DNA from: Actinomycetes bacterium
GTDB taxonomy: Bacteria > Actinomycetota > Thermoleophilia > Solirubrobacterales > Solirubrobacteraceae
DNA length: 10,582 bases
Direction: 5' to 3'
Assembly: GCA_023429855.1 (NCBI GenBank)
Contig: JAEZDB010000303.1
Location: forward strand, 1 to 10,582
The notes beneath the pieces were generated by a model. That model had not been told where the DNA came from. It searched no databases and was given only the letters and a program-made list of their open reading frames with translations. Positions within the stretch are counted from its first letter, which is position 1. Each line of letters starts with the position of its first letter. Position numbers and translations under genes: made by a program. Shown here piece after piece: positions 1-6,468 of the stretch.

Positions 1-1323
1 GCCTGAGCGGACCGGGGCGGGCAGCTCCGGCGCGGCGCCGCCGGTAGCGACGTGGCGGCGGCCGTTGCCGTTCTTGGCGGGTGCCGAGCTCCACTCGCCG
101 AACGAGTCGTCGGTCTTCGTGATCGACGGACGCGACGGGCCAGCGCCGACGGGCAGCCCGAGATCGCGCGAGACCTCGGCGATCGCCTGGGCGGCGCGGC
201 GCAGCTCCTGCGGCGTGTGCGACGCCGAGACCGTGACGCGCAGGCGGGAGGTGCCCTCTGGCACCGTGGGAGGCCGGATCGCCTGGGCGAACACGCGGCG
301 CTCGAGCAGGCGCTCGCAGAGCGTCATCGCGGTGGTCGCGTCGCCGACGACGATCGGCACGATGTGGCTCGTGGGGCCCTCGACGACGACGCCTTCGTCG
401 CGCAGCGCGGCGCGCAGGACGGCGCTGTTGCTCTGCAGCCGCTCGACGCGCTCAGGCTGCGTCTCGATGAGGTCGAGCGCCGCGAGCGCGCCGGCGACGA
501 CCGGCGGCGCGGGCGCCGTCGAGAAGATCACGGGGCGCGAGGCGTTGATCAGGTAGCGGGTGAGGTCGAGCGAGCCGGCGGCGAAGGCGCCGTAGGCGCC
601 GAGCGCCTTGCCGAGCGTGCCGACGATGACGTCGATCTCGCCCTCAAGGCCTGCAGCCGCGACGGCGCCGCGCCCGCCAGGTCCGACGCAGCCGGTGCCG
701 TGGGCCTCATCGACGACCGTGCGCGCGCCGTAGCGCTGGGCAAGGTCGGCGATGCCTTCGAGCGGGGCGATGTCGCCGTCCATCGAGAAGACCGAGTCGG
801 TCACGATCAGCGGGCGGCCGGTCGCGCCTGCGGGAATGCGCTCGCGCAGGCCCCACTCGAGGTGCTCGAGGTCGTTGTGGCGATACACGAAGGTCGGCGC
901 TTTGGCCGCGCGGCAGCCTTCGATGATCGACGCGTGGTTGAGCTCGTCGGAGCAGATCAGCGACGACTGGTCGCCGAGGGCCTGGAGCACGCCGACGTTG
1001 GCCATATAGCCCGAGCCGAAGAGCAGTGAAGATTCCGTGCGTTTGAAGGCGGCGAGGCGCTCCTCGAGGCGGCGGTGGATCGTCATCGAGCCCGACACCA
1101 GGCGGCTGGCGCCGGCGCCGACGCCCCAGCGCATCGCCGCGTCGGCGGCGGCCTCGCGGATGCGCGGGTGGTCGCTGAGCCCCAGGTAGTTGTTGGAGCA
1201 GAGCAGCAGCACGGGGGTCCCGTCGAGGACGATCCGCGGCCCCTGCGGGCCGCTGACCTGGCGCAGGCGCCGGTACAGACCCAGGTCCTTGAGTTCGTCG
1301 AGGCGCGTGCTCAGCTCGTCCAT
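1..1323 (-). CDS. bioF: 8-amino-7-oxononanoate synthase BioF, 3' end cut by window edge
   Basis: PLP-dependent enzyme (alpha-oxoamine synthase family) that condenses pimeloyl-CoA or pimeloyl-ACP with L-alanine, the first ring-forming step of biotin synthesis; cytosolic. The frame was read by hand on the minus strand and is open to base 1 (441 codons). Visible family motifs: CSNNYLGLS (42-50), GSGYMANVGVL (103-113), DELNHASIIEG (126-136), TDSVFSMDGDIAPL (175-188), VVDEAHGTG (203-211; D205 and H208 contact the cofactor) and GTLGKALGAYGAF with the Schiff-base Lys at about 239. The usual end of the enzyme, RVTVSASHTPQEL, lies at about 362-374, yet the frame continues at least 50 residues with a Gly/Pro/Ala/Ser-rich tail. 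The start at 1323 is preferred because GGAG stands 6 bases upstream. An in-frame ATG at 1338 has no such site. It lies 111 bases after tetR and is probably in the bioB operon. Confidence 0.95.
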   Translation of the reverse strand, partial: MDELSTRLDELKDLGLYRRLRQVSGPQGPRIVLDGTPVLLLCSNNYLGLSDHPRIREAAADAAMRWGVGAGASRLVSGSMTIHRRLEERLAAFKRTESSLLFGSGYMANVGVLQALGDQSSLICSDELNHASIIEGCRAAKAPTFVYRHNDLEHLEWGLRERIPAGATGRPLIVTDSVFSMDGDIAPLEGIADLAQRYGARTVVDEAHGTGCVGPGGRGAVAAAGLEGEIDVIVGTLGKALGAYGAFAAGSLDLTRYLINASRPVIFSTAPAPPVVAGALAALDLIETQPERVERLQSNSAVLRAALRDEGVVVEGPTSHIVPIVVGDATTAMTLCERLLERRVFAQAIRPPTVPEGTSRLRVTVSASHTPQELRRAAQAIAEVSRDLGLPVGAGPSRPSITKTDDSFGEWSSAPAKNGNGRRHVATGGAAPELPAPVRSG

Positions 1324-1329
1324 CGCGGT

Positions 1330-1333
1330 CTCC
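1330..1333 (-). promoter_or_regulatory. Ribosome binding site of bioF
   Basis: GGAG followed by a 6-base spacer and ATG at 1323. It decides between the two in-frame ATG codons (1338 and 1323). It also suggests bioF is translated from a longer, polycistronic message, unlike the leaderless-looking first genes in this window. Confidence 0.6.
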
Positions 1334-1362
1334 AGCATGCCGGGCTCACCGGCGGACGCCAG

Positions 1363-1403
1363 CCCAAACTGCCGCCTGGGCGCGGGATACCCCGCTGTTT
1401 GGG
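1363..1403 (-). promoter_or_regulatory. Nested stem-loop in the tetR-bioF spacer
   Basis: The outer arms CCCAAAC (1363-1369) and GTTTGGG (1397-1403) are perfectly complementary over 7 bp. Inside them, GCGGG (1382-1386) and CCCGC (1391-1395) form a second stem around ATAC. The structure sits in the 97-111 base gap after the tetR stop and before bioF. It could be a partial terminator or attenuator that lowers bioF relative to tetR, or a processing site. No T-run follows on the minus strand, so a classical intrinsic terminator is not shown. Confidence 0.45.
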
Positions 1404-1434
1404 TGGTTCGCCGTGTCCACGGACTGCTGGACGC

Positions 1435-2049
1435 CTACGTGGCTGCGGCGTCGTCGACGTTCGTCACGACGCTCCACAGCATGTCGGTGGCGGTGTCGAC
1501 CATCTGCGGCAGCTGCTCGACCTGCTCGCGCACCACGCTGTTGAACACCAGCTCGATGACGCTGCCCATGATCGCGCGGGCCATGAGCGGCGACAGCGAA
1601 CGGGAAGGGATGTCGGGATTGGCGGCGCGGCCGCGTTCGACGAGTTCGATGATCAGCTCGACGTACTGGTCGAGCGCGTTCTGCCGCACCTCGCGTGCGT
1701 GCTGCGAGAGCGTGGCGAGCTCGATCGTGACGGCGTGCGTCATCCGCGGGTAGAGCGAGAGCGCGACGAAGTACCGCTCAAACCCCTCGCGCATGACCTG
1801 CTTCCAGGGCTTCTCGAAGTCGACGTCGCTACCGACGAGCGACAAGACGAGGTCCATCTGCTGCTGGTAGAGCTCGAGGAAGCAGGCTTCCTTGTTGGGG
1901 AACTCCGCGTAGAAGGTGCGCAGCGAGACGCGGGCCTCTTTGACAACGTCCTGGATCTTCGCGCCGACGAATCCGTCGCGGATGATGACGACCTGAAGGG
2001 CGTCGATGAGGCGCTGTCTGTAGTCGGCCGAAGGCCTGGGTTTCGTCAT
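1435..2049 (-). CDS. TetR-family transcriptional regulator in the biotin operon
   Basis: DNA-binding repressor of TetR type, 204 residues, the usual size. The N-terminal helix-turn-helix is clear: residues of about 12-58, with GFVGAKIQDVVKEARVS leading into RTFYAEFPNKEACFLELY, which matches the family pattern of a recognition helix followed by F-Y-x-x-F-x-x-K-E-x-L. The all-helical C-terminal half is the variable ligand and dimer domain, so the ligand cannot be read from sequence. It lies between bioB and bioF on the same strand, which makes it a candidate biotin-gene regulator comparable in role to actinobacterial BioQ (also TetR family). Orthology was not tested. I chose ATG 2049; a GTG two codons upstream (2055) is also possible. 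GAG lies 5 bases before ATG, a weak ribosome site. Confidence 0.9.
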   Translation of the reverse strand: MTKPRPSADYRQRLIDALQVVIIRDGFVGAKIQDVVKEARVSLRTFYAEFPNKEACFLELYQQQMDLVLSLVGSDVDFEKPWKQVMREGFERYFVALSLYPRMTHAVTIELATLSQHAREVRQNALDQYVELIIELVERGRAANPDIPSRSLSPLMARAIMGSVIELVFNSVVREQVEQLPQMVDTATDMLWSVVTNVDDAAAT

Positions 2050-2099
2050 GTGCACTCGGGTCTAATGCCGCGCAGCCCTCGGGGTGGGCGACGGGCAGA

Positions 2100-2112
2100 T
2101 GAACGGGGTGCT
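2100..2112. promoter_or_regulatory. Possible TetR/BioQ-like box upstream of tetR
   Basis: On the plus strand TGAAC-GGG-GTGCT lies in the bioB-tetR gap. From memory, the actinobacterial BioQ operator is close to TGAAC-N3-GTTAC; this site keeps 7 of those 10 positions. Dyad symmetry is poor, so support rests mainly on the second TGAAC-N3-GT site upstream of bioB. Confidence 0.25.
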
Positions 2113-2122
2113 CCCGCTCGGA

Positions 2123-3469
2123 TCAGCCTGCCGACTCGGCGACCGCCGGCTCGGGGGAGCGGCGGTGGCCCACGTTCGGCGCGCCGTCGGGACGCGGCGG
2201 CGGCGGATTCTTGCGGGGGCGGTAGCGCAGCTGGGTTGACGGGTCCCAGAGGCGGATGTTGAGTGGGGAGTCTTCGTCGTCGCGCGGGGTCATGTCGACG
2301 AGGTCGCTCGGCGGGCCGTCGACGCGCGCGACGGGCGCGGCTGGCGCCTGCGACACGTTGCCGGCGGTCACGATCGGCGCGCCCGGCTCGACGATGTGGC
2401 TGGTGCCGCGGTCGGCCTGCGAGTCGACCCAGCCCTGGCGGTCCATGTAGTCCTCGATGAGGTTGGGCGTGTCGCCCTCGAGCACGCCTGAGCGGTTGTC
2501 GGGGCGCGGGTTGGAGCCGTTGTCGGGTTGGCGGGAGATGTCGAGGCCGAGGTCCTCGAACATCTTGCGGTCTTGCTCGGGCGTGTTGCCGAGCGTGGTG
2601 AGGAAGTTGCCCATCATCACGCCGTTGACGCCGGCCTTGACCGCCAGCGGCTGCAGCTCGCCGATGTTCTCGACGCGGCCGCCGCAGAGGCGGAAGAGCG
2701 CCTCGGGGAGGACGAGGCGGAAGATCGCGATCCACTTCACGGCCTCCCACGGGTCCATGAAGTCGCGGTCGCCGAACTTGGTGCCAGGGCGCGGGTTGAG
2801 CAAATTGATCGGCACCGAGGTCGGGTTGATCTCGGCCAGCTCGAACGCCATCTCGACGCGCTGCTCCGGCGTCTCGCCGAGGTTCAGGATGCCGCCGACG
2901 CAGCTCTCCAGGCCCGCTTCCTTGATCGCATCGACGGTGCGCAGGCGACCCGCGTACTGGACCGTGGTCGAGACCTCGGGGTAGTACGACTTGGCGGTCT
3001 CCACGTTGTGGTGGACCCGCTGGACGCCGGCCTCCTTGAGCTTGAGCGCGCGGTCGACGCTCATGTGGCCGATCGAGATGCAGCGCTTGAGGTTCGTCTC
3101 CTTGGCGACGAGGCGCGTGCCCTCGAGCAGCTTCTCGAAGTCGCGCTTGGAGAGGCCCTGGCCCTGGGTAACCATGCAGAAGCGGTGGGCGCCGGCGGCC
3201 TCGGCAGCACGCGCGTGCTCGAGGATCTGGTCGGGCTCCATCATCGCGTGCATCGGCGTCTCGGAGTCGGCGAAGCGCGACTGCGCGCAAAAGCCGCAGT
3301 CTTCGGCGCAGCCGCCCGACTTGGCGTTCACGAGCGAGCACATGTCGGTGCTGGTGCCGAACTGCTCTTGTCGGGCTTCCCACGCGCGCTCGACGAGCGC
3401 CTCGATCGCCTGGGGATCGCGCAGCTGGCCGAGCTGCAGCGCCTCTTCACGGGTGATCAGCGGGGGCAT
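2123..3469 (-). CDS. bioB: Biotin synthase BioB with long C-terminal extension
   Basis: Radical-SAM enzyme that inserts sulfur into dethiobiotin, the last step of biotin synthesis; cytosolic Fe-S protein. From ATG 3469 it has 448 residues, against roughly 320-350 for most family members. The radical-SAM cluster motif C54-x3-C58-x2-C61 sits in GGCAEDCGFCAQS. The auxiliary-cluster cysteines correspond to C98 (RFCMV), C130 (KRCISIGH) and C190 (ESCVGGI). NPRPGT and RLCGGRVENIG near 225-270 are also conserved. The catalytic core ends near residue 313. The remaining 135 residues are rich in Pro, Asp and Arg and match no domain I know. A GTG lies two codons upstream (3475), but ATG fits the TACCTT box better. 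It is the probable first gene of bioB-tetR-bioF and follows exonuclease III by 94 bases. Confidence 0.97.
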   Translation of the reverse strand: MPPLITREEALQLGQLRDPQAIEALVERAWEARQEQFGTSTDMCSLVNAKSGGCAEDCGFCAQSRFADSETPMHAMMEPDQILEHARAAEAAGAHRFCMVTQGQGLSKRDFEKLLEGTRLVAKETNLKRCISIGHMSVDRALKLKEAGVQRVHHNVETAKSYYPEVSTTVQYAGRLRTVDAIKEAGLESCVGGILNLGETPEQRVEMAFELAEINPTSVPINLLNPRPGTKFGDRDFMDPWEAVKWIAIFRLVLPEALFRLCGGRVENIGELQPLAVKAGVNGVMMGNFLTTLGNTPEQDRKMFEDLGLDISRQPDNGSNPRPDNRSGVLEGDTPNLIEDYMDRQGWVDSQADRGTSHIVEPGAPIVTAGNVSQAPAAPVARVDGPPSDLVDMTPRDDEDSPLNIRLWDPSTQLRYRPRKNPPPPRPDGAPNVGHRRSPEPAVAESAG

Positions 3470-3475
3470 CGCCAC

Positions 3476-3481
3476 AAGGTA
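3476..3481 (-). promoter_or_regulatory. Candidate -10 box, leaderless start of bioB
   Basis: TACCTT on the minus strand ends 6 bases before ATG 3469, and no purine-rich ribosome site is present. This matches the spacing expected for a leaderless transcript. No clear -35 element was found. Confidence 0.4.
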
Positions 3482-3517
3482 CCGGAGGGCCCCGCCATCA
3501 GACCGGCTCGGCGCACC

Positions 3518-3530
3518 TGAACCCGGTCGC
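3518..3530. promoter_or_regulatory. Possible TetR/BioQ-like box upstream of bioB
   Basis: TGAAC-CCG-GTCGC on the plus strand, 36 bases beyond the candidate bioB -10 box. It keeps 8 of 10 positions of the remembered BioQ consensus TGAAC-N3-GTTAC. TGAAC occurs elsewhere in the window, also inside genes, but in the occurrences I checked only these two upstream copies are followed by N3-GT. Confidence 0.3.
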
Positions 3531-3563
3531 GGTCATCGGCGTTACCGGCTTGGCGCCCGTCGC

Positions 3564-4355
3564 TCAGCGGCCGAGTTCGAGTTCCAGCGGGGCGTGATCG
3601 GAGGGCTTGGAGCCTTTGCGCAGGTCGCGCAGGATCCGCACGTCGGCGATCCCGTCGGCCAGCGACCGGCTCACGAGGTGCTGGTCGATCCGCAGGCCGT
3701 AGCCCTTGTGGAAGTGCCCGGCGCGGTAATCCCACCACGTGAACTGCTGGGCGTCCTCGCCGTAGCGGTGCACGTGCGCGTCGACGAGGTCGCCGTCGTC
3801 GAGCACGCGCTGGAACGCGAGGCGCTCGGGCTGGCTCACATGCGTGCTGCCCTCGAACGCCGCGAGGTTCCACACGTCGACGTCGCGCGGGCACACGTTC
3901 GTGTCGCCGGCGATCAGCATCGGCTGCCCGGCGTTCTTGAGATCGGCGGCTCGGTTCGCCATCGCCTGCAGGAACTCGAGCTTCATGAAGTACTGCTCGT
4001 GATCCAGCGCCCGGCCGTTGATCACGTAGACGCTCGCGAACCGGATGCCTTCGACCGTCGCCTCGACCCAGCGCGCCTCCGACGGGACCGGGTTCTCGAA
4101 GAGGTCGGTCTTTACGTCTTCGAGCGCAAGCTCCTTGCGGACGGCGATCGCGACGCCGGCCCACTGGTTCACCGACGCGTCGGCCGCGTGGTAGCCCATC
4201 GCGGCCAGCTCCTCGTGCGGGAACTGCTCCGGCGAGACCTTCGTCTCCTGCATCAAGAGCACGTCGGGCTGGTGCTGCTCGAGCAGCTCCTGCACGCGCG
4301 GCAGCCGCGCGCGCAGCGAGTTCACGTTCCAGGTGACGATGCGCATCGGCGTCAT
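3564..4355 (-). CDS. xth: Exonuclease III family DNA repair enzyme
   Basis: Mg-dependent AP endonuclease / 3'-5' exonuclease of base excision repair, 263 residues, normal for the family. Catalytic and metal residues are all visible: N10 in TWNVNSLRARL, E37 in LLMQETK, Y110 in ASVYVINGR, D151 and N153 in IAGDTNVCP, D224 in GLRIDQHLVS, and the terminal SDHAPL with D253-H254. The W-rich TWWDYRAG segment (206-213), typical of the substrate loop, is also present. ATG 4355 was chosen because TAGGGT lies 9 bases upstream. A second ATG three codons downstream (4346) is possible. It sits between the protease pseudogene and bioB on the same strand; the gaps suggest a separate transcript. Confidence 0.96.
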   Translation of the reverse strand: MTPMRIVTWNVNSLRARLPRVQELLEQHQPDVLLMQETKVSPEQFPHEELAAMGYHAADASVNQWAGVAIAVRKELALEDVKTDLFENPVPSEARWVEATVEGIRFASVYVINGRALDHEQYFMKLEFLQAMANRAADLKNAGQPMLIAGDTNVCPRDVDVWNLAAFEGSTHVSQPERLAFQRVLDDGDLVDAHVHRYGEDAQQFTWWDYRAGHFHKGYGLRIDQHLVSRSLADGIADVRILRDLRKGSKPSDHAPLELELGR

Positions 4356-4364
4356 GAGGGCCGG

Positions 4365-4370
4365 ACCCTA
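4365..4370 (-). promoter_or_regulatory. Candidate -10 box of the exonuclease III gene
   Basis: TAGGGT ends 9 bases before ATG 4355, with no ribosome site between. The spacing equals that of the crotonase gene's box, supporting leaderless initiation. Confidence 0.4.
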
Positions 4371-4441
4371 GCCGGGGCGGAGTGGCGGCGGCTCGCTGTA
4401 CAAGAACTTACGTGGGGCAGAGAGTTCCTTCCTGCGCTCAA

Positions 4442-4500
4442 CTCGGGCGGGAGGGCGAACGAGCGTCTGCGAAGCCCGAGCCGGGCGCCGAACGGCGCCC
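4442..4500. repeat. Two hairpins in the spacer upstream of exonuclease III
   Basis: CTCGGGC (4442-4448) pairs with GCCCGAG (4474-4480). Directly after it, GGGCGCC-GAAC-GGCGCCC (4483-4500) forms a perfect 7-bp stem. Together with the stem-loop at 4510-4540 they make three consecutive structures in about 100 bases. They lie after the protease pseudogene stop on the minus strand. The rest of the 4356-4536 spacer shows only the exonuclease promoter box. Confidence 0.45.
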
Positions 4501-4509
4501 GCCCTTCAT

Positions 4510-4540
4510 GTGGAAGCGACCCATGCGGGGCCGCTTTCAC
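4510..4540 (-). terminator. Stem-loop at the end of the protease pseudogene
   Basis: GTGGAAGCG (4510-4518) pairs with CGCTTTCAC (4532-4540) with one G-T wobble, and inside it CCC-ATGC-GGG extends the stem. The structure overlaps the TGA stop of the broken protease gene at 4537-4539, so it is probably its transcription terminator. No long T-run follows, which is common in high-GC genomes. Confidence 0.5.
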
Positions 4541-5188
4541 AGCATCGCCACATTCAGCGCTGTGAGGATCTGGTCGATGCCGTGGACTAGACATTGCACG
4601 TCGTGGTCGTCTTCTTCGCTGTCGATCAGTACGGCCATGCCGACGGCGTAGTGTTCTTCGTCGACGACGATCGCGCCGCTGTCTCCGGGGCCGGCGAAAC
4701 GCTGGTCGTCGCCGAGGACCCACCAGCCCAGGTTGTACGTATCCCCGTACTGATCGAGGTGCTTGGCGTCCACGGGCTCCAGCAGGCCCCTCGTTAGACC
4801 GGTTGTGGCGCCGCGCTTTCTGACCGCGACCTCGTGTTCGGGTGGCGGAACCCAGAGGTTGCGAGAGCCGATCGGATTGGCGGTCTTGCCTTTCGCCTCG
4901 GATAGCTGGACAGTCTCGAACGGCTCGATGACCGCGGCGTCCACTGAGACTGGGCTCTGTCGCTGCTGCGGAGCCCCCGCCTGAGTTGGCCAAGTGGCCG
5001 CCATAGGCCCCCGGGTGTGTCGGCCCAAAGCACGCTGACGTCGCTCGCGACGTCCCAGGCGAAGAGGTGGCCGGCTGTGAGAACGAGGAGGTCCTGCGTG
5101 GCTGCGTCGCGCACAACCATGCCAAAGGTCCCATACGGAACCTTTCGAGATGCGTCGCCGTAAGCCGAGAACGGATCGACTTTGATGC

Positions 5189-5210
5189 AGCACCCCGGGC
5201 CCGGGGTGCT
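5189..5210. repeat. 22-bp perfect palindrome inside the protease pseudogene
   Basis: AGCACCCCGGG (5189-5199) is followed immediately by its exact reverse complement CCCGGGGTGCT (5200-5210). It lies a few bases beyond the first premature stop (5222-5224) of the pseudogene, between its N-terminal part and its protease domain. Confidence 0.8.
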
Positions 5211-5235
5211 CGTCGGAGCAGCTATACGAGTGCGG

Positions 5236-5254
5236 AAGCCTGCGAGGCAGGCTT
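5236..5254. repeat. 8-bp perfect hairpin beside the frameshift
   Basis: AAGCCTGC (5236-5243), a three-base loop GAG, then GCAGGCTT (5247-5254). It overlaps the last sensible codons of the N-terminal part (GKPASQAS) and is only 25 bases from the 22-bp palindrome. Hairpins of this type are frequent sites of single-base deletion. Confidence 0.7.
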
Positions 5255-5451
5255 GCCAGTGACGACCTTGACCGGAAGGCCTTCAAACTCGCCCGGGAGC
5301 GTCGGGGACGCCGTGGCCGCGACCGTCACCTGAAGCACGACGCCATCACGGCGCTGAACCCGAGTTCCGAAGATCCCAGGTTGTCCGAGGTACAAGTCGG
5401 CAAACCGACGGTGCGTGTCGCGAAGCTCACTCGTGGTCATGATCAGTGTCC

Positions 5452-5475
5452 ATGATAGCTCCGCTATCAAGTCAA
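5452..5475 (-). promoter_or_regulatory. Operator-like dyad over the protease promoter
   Basis: On the minus strand TGATAGC-GGA-GCTATCA (5453-5469) is a perfect 7-bp dyad. TTGACT, a good -35-like hexamer, abuts it at 5470-5475. TATCAT (5452-5457) overlaps its downstream arm and ends 11 bases before ATG 5440, so it could be a -10 box covered by the operator. Alternatively TTGACT pairs with GACACT (5445-5450) over a 19-base spacer holding the dyad, as in MerR-type promoters. The regulator is unknown. Confidence 0.5.
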
Positions 5476-5598
5476 GACCACCATCGGCTCCGCGCGGCCC
5501 GATCTAAAGCAACTCTGCCGACGGTTGGGCGAGAGAACTTAGAGCGCGTGCAAGGCCGCCGTAGCTTCTTAGGGGTACGCAGCTTCAGTGGCGCATAG

Positions 5599-5613
5599 CG
5601 CTCGACGCGAGCG
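5599..5613 (-). terminator. Possible terminator of the crotonase gene
   Basis: CGCTCG-ACG-CGAGCG, a perfect 6-bp stem starting 15 bases after the TAG stop of the crotonase gene. There is no T-run. The remaining spacer to 5476 shows no gene or other structure that I can support. Confidence 0.35.
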
Positions 5614-5628
5614 GCGGGAACGATCGTG

Positions 5629-6459
5629 CTACCGCCCCTTCCACACCGGCTTGCGCCGCTCAGCGAACGCCGTCACGCCCTCGAGGAAGTCCTCGGACTG
5701 GAAGCACGCGCGGCGCTCTTCGAGCAGCTGCGCCTCGACGTCGGCCGGGATCGCGCGGCGCGCGTTCAGGATCGCGCGCAGCTGGCGCTTGTTGCCCTGG
5801 ATCGACAGCGGCGAGTTGCCGGCGATCTCTGCGGCGAGCCGGACCGACGCGGCGTCGAGGGCCTCGGCCAGCGCCTGGTCGGACTCGCGGCCGCCCAGCT
5901 CGCTGGGCTCCTCGACCAGCTCGGTCACGAGGCCCCAGCGCTCGGCGCGCGCGGCGGTGATGGTGCGGCCGCGGAAGAACAGGTCGCGGGTGCGCGGCTC
6001 GCCGATCGCGTCGATGAAGCGCCAAAGGCCGGTGTGCGAGTAGATGAGGCCGAGCTTGGCGGGCGGCATGCCGAGCTTGATGTCGTCGCGCGCGATGCGG
6101 ATGTCGCACGAGATCGCGAGCTCCAGGCCACCGCCGATCGTGTGGCCCGAGAGCGCGGCGACGGTCGGGATGTCGGTGCGGTCGAGCGCCTCCAGCGCCG
6201 ACGCGAACGGGTGCGCGACCAGCGGCTCGGCGGCATCGGCGGTGCGGTCGCCCGCGATGTTGCCGATGTCGTAGCCCGACGAGAACACGCCGGCCTCGCC
6301 CGTGAGCAGGACGCAGCGGACGGACTCGTCGAGGTGGTCGAGCGCCTCGGCGATCCCGTCGAGAATCGGAAAGTCCAGCGCACCGCGCTTGGCGGGGTTG
6401 CTGATGCGCAGCCGGAGGACTCCGGGCGCAGGAGTGTCTTGCAGCAGCTGCCCTGGCAT
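5629..6459 (-). CDS. Crotonase-family protein (enoyl-CoA hydratase/isomerase-like)
   Basis: Acyl-CoA-processing enzyme of the crotonase fold, 276 residues, normal length. Both oxyanion-hole segments are present: FSSGYDI (59-65) and HTIGGGLELAISCDIRIA (106-123). The first catalytic Glu of hydratases is kept (E113 in GGGLE). The second, expected in a G-x-P-E-x-x-LG motif, is replaced by Pro in GMPPAKLG (130-137, position 133). Such M-x-PAxLG sequences occur in family members that are not classical hydratases, for example methylmalonyl-CoA decarboxylases. I therefore do not assign hydration. The C-terminus FAERRKPVWKGR is the usual family end. The start at ATG 6459 is supported by TAATCT 9 bases upstream. 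No pathway partners lie next to it. Confidence 0.9.
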   Translation of the reverse strand: MPGQLLQDTPAPGVLRLRISNPAKRGALDFPILDGIAEALDHLDESVRCVLLTGEAGVFSSGYDIGNIAGDRTADAAEPLVAHPFASALEALDRTDIPTVAALSGHTIGGGLELAISCDIRIARDDIKLGMPPAKLGLIYSHTGLWRFIDAIGEPRTRDLFFRGRTITAARAERWGLVTELVEEPSELGGRESDQALAEALDAASVRLAAEIAGNSPLSIQGNKRQLRAILNARRAIPADVEAQLLEERRACFQSEDFLEGVTAFAERRKPVWKGR

Positions 6460-6468
6460 AGGGGCGCA

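Larger units (their letters stand above)
4537..5440 (-). pseudogene. Trypsin-like serine protease, broken by two frameshifts
   Basis: Three overlapping reading frames give one protein of about 301 residues if two single bases are restored. Part 1 (ATG 5440 to about 5225) resembles an N-terminal region with FADLYLGQPGIFGTRV and EGLPVKVVTGKPA. Part 2 carries GTFGMVVRD and the catalytic His in LVLTAGH (codon 5067-5069). Part 3 carries the catalytic Asp in VSVDAAVIEP (codon 4939-4941), RGATTGLTRG, and the catalytic Ser in GPGDSGAIVV (codon 4678-4680). The second break lies in a five-G run (4974-4978), where one more G restores the frame; the first lies near 5208-5240. No signal peptide is visible. 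The DNA is less GC-rich than its neighbours (hand counts of 55-62% in sampled 60-base lines), suggesting acquired or decaying DNA. Sequencing error at the breaks remains possible. Part 1 might instead be a separate 71-residue gene. Confidence 0.75.

Noticed and set aside
52..1029. Long plus-strand open frame opposite bioF
   Set aside because: It is antisense to a frame with all BioF motifs; its Arg/Ala-rich translation matches no family. High GC creates such shadows.
1075..2262. 395-codon plus-strand frame over tetR
   Set aside because: Antisense to the clear TetR protein; composition is a shadow.
2046..3383. 445-codon minus-strand frame overlapping bioB
   Set aside because: Shifted frame of bioB, Arg-rich without motifs.
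2528..3520. 330-codon plus-strand frame opposite bioB
   Set aside because: Antisense shadow; bioB has complete radical-SAM signatures.
2991..4565. 524-codon plus-strand frame
   Set aside because: It crosses two genes with verified catalytic residues on the other strand; no domain seen.
4352..5134. 260-codon minus-strand frame across the protease
   Set aside because: Arg/Ser-rich third frame of the pseudogene; lacks any of the triad motifs.
5189..5254. CRISPR array or transposon ends
   Set aside because: Palindromes are single and unrelated to each other; no repeated spacer pattern, target-site duplication or transposase is present.
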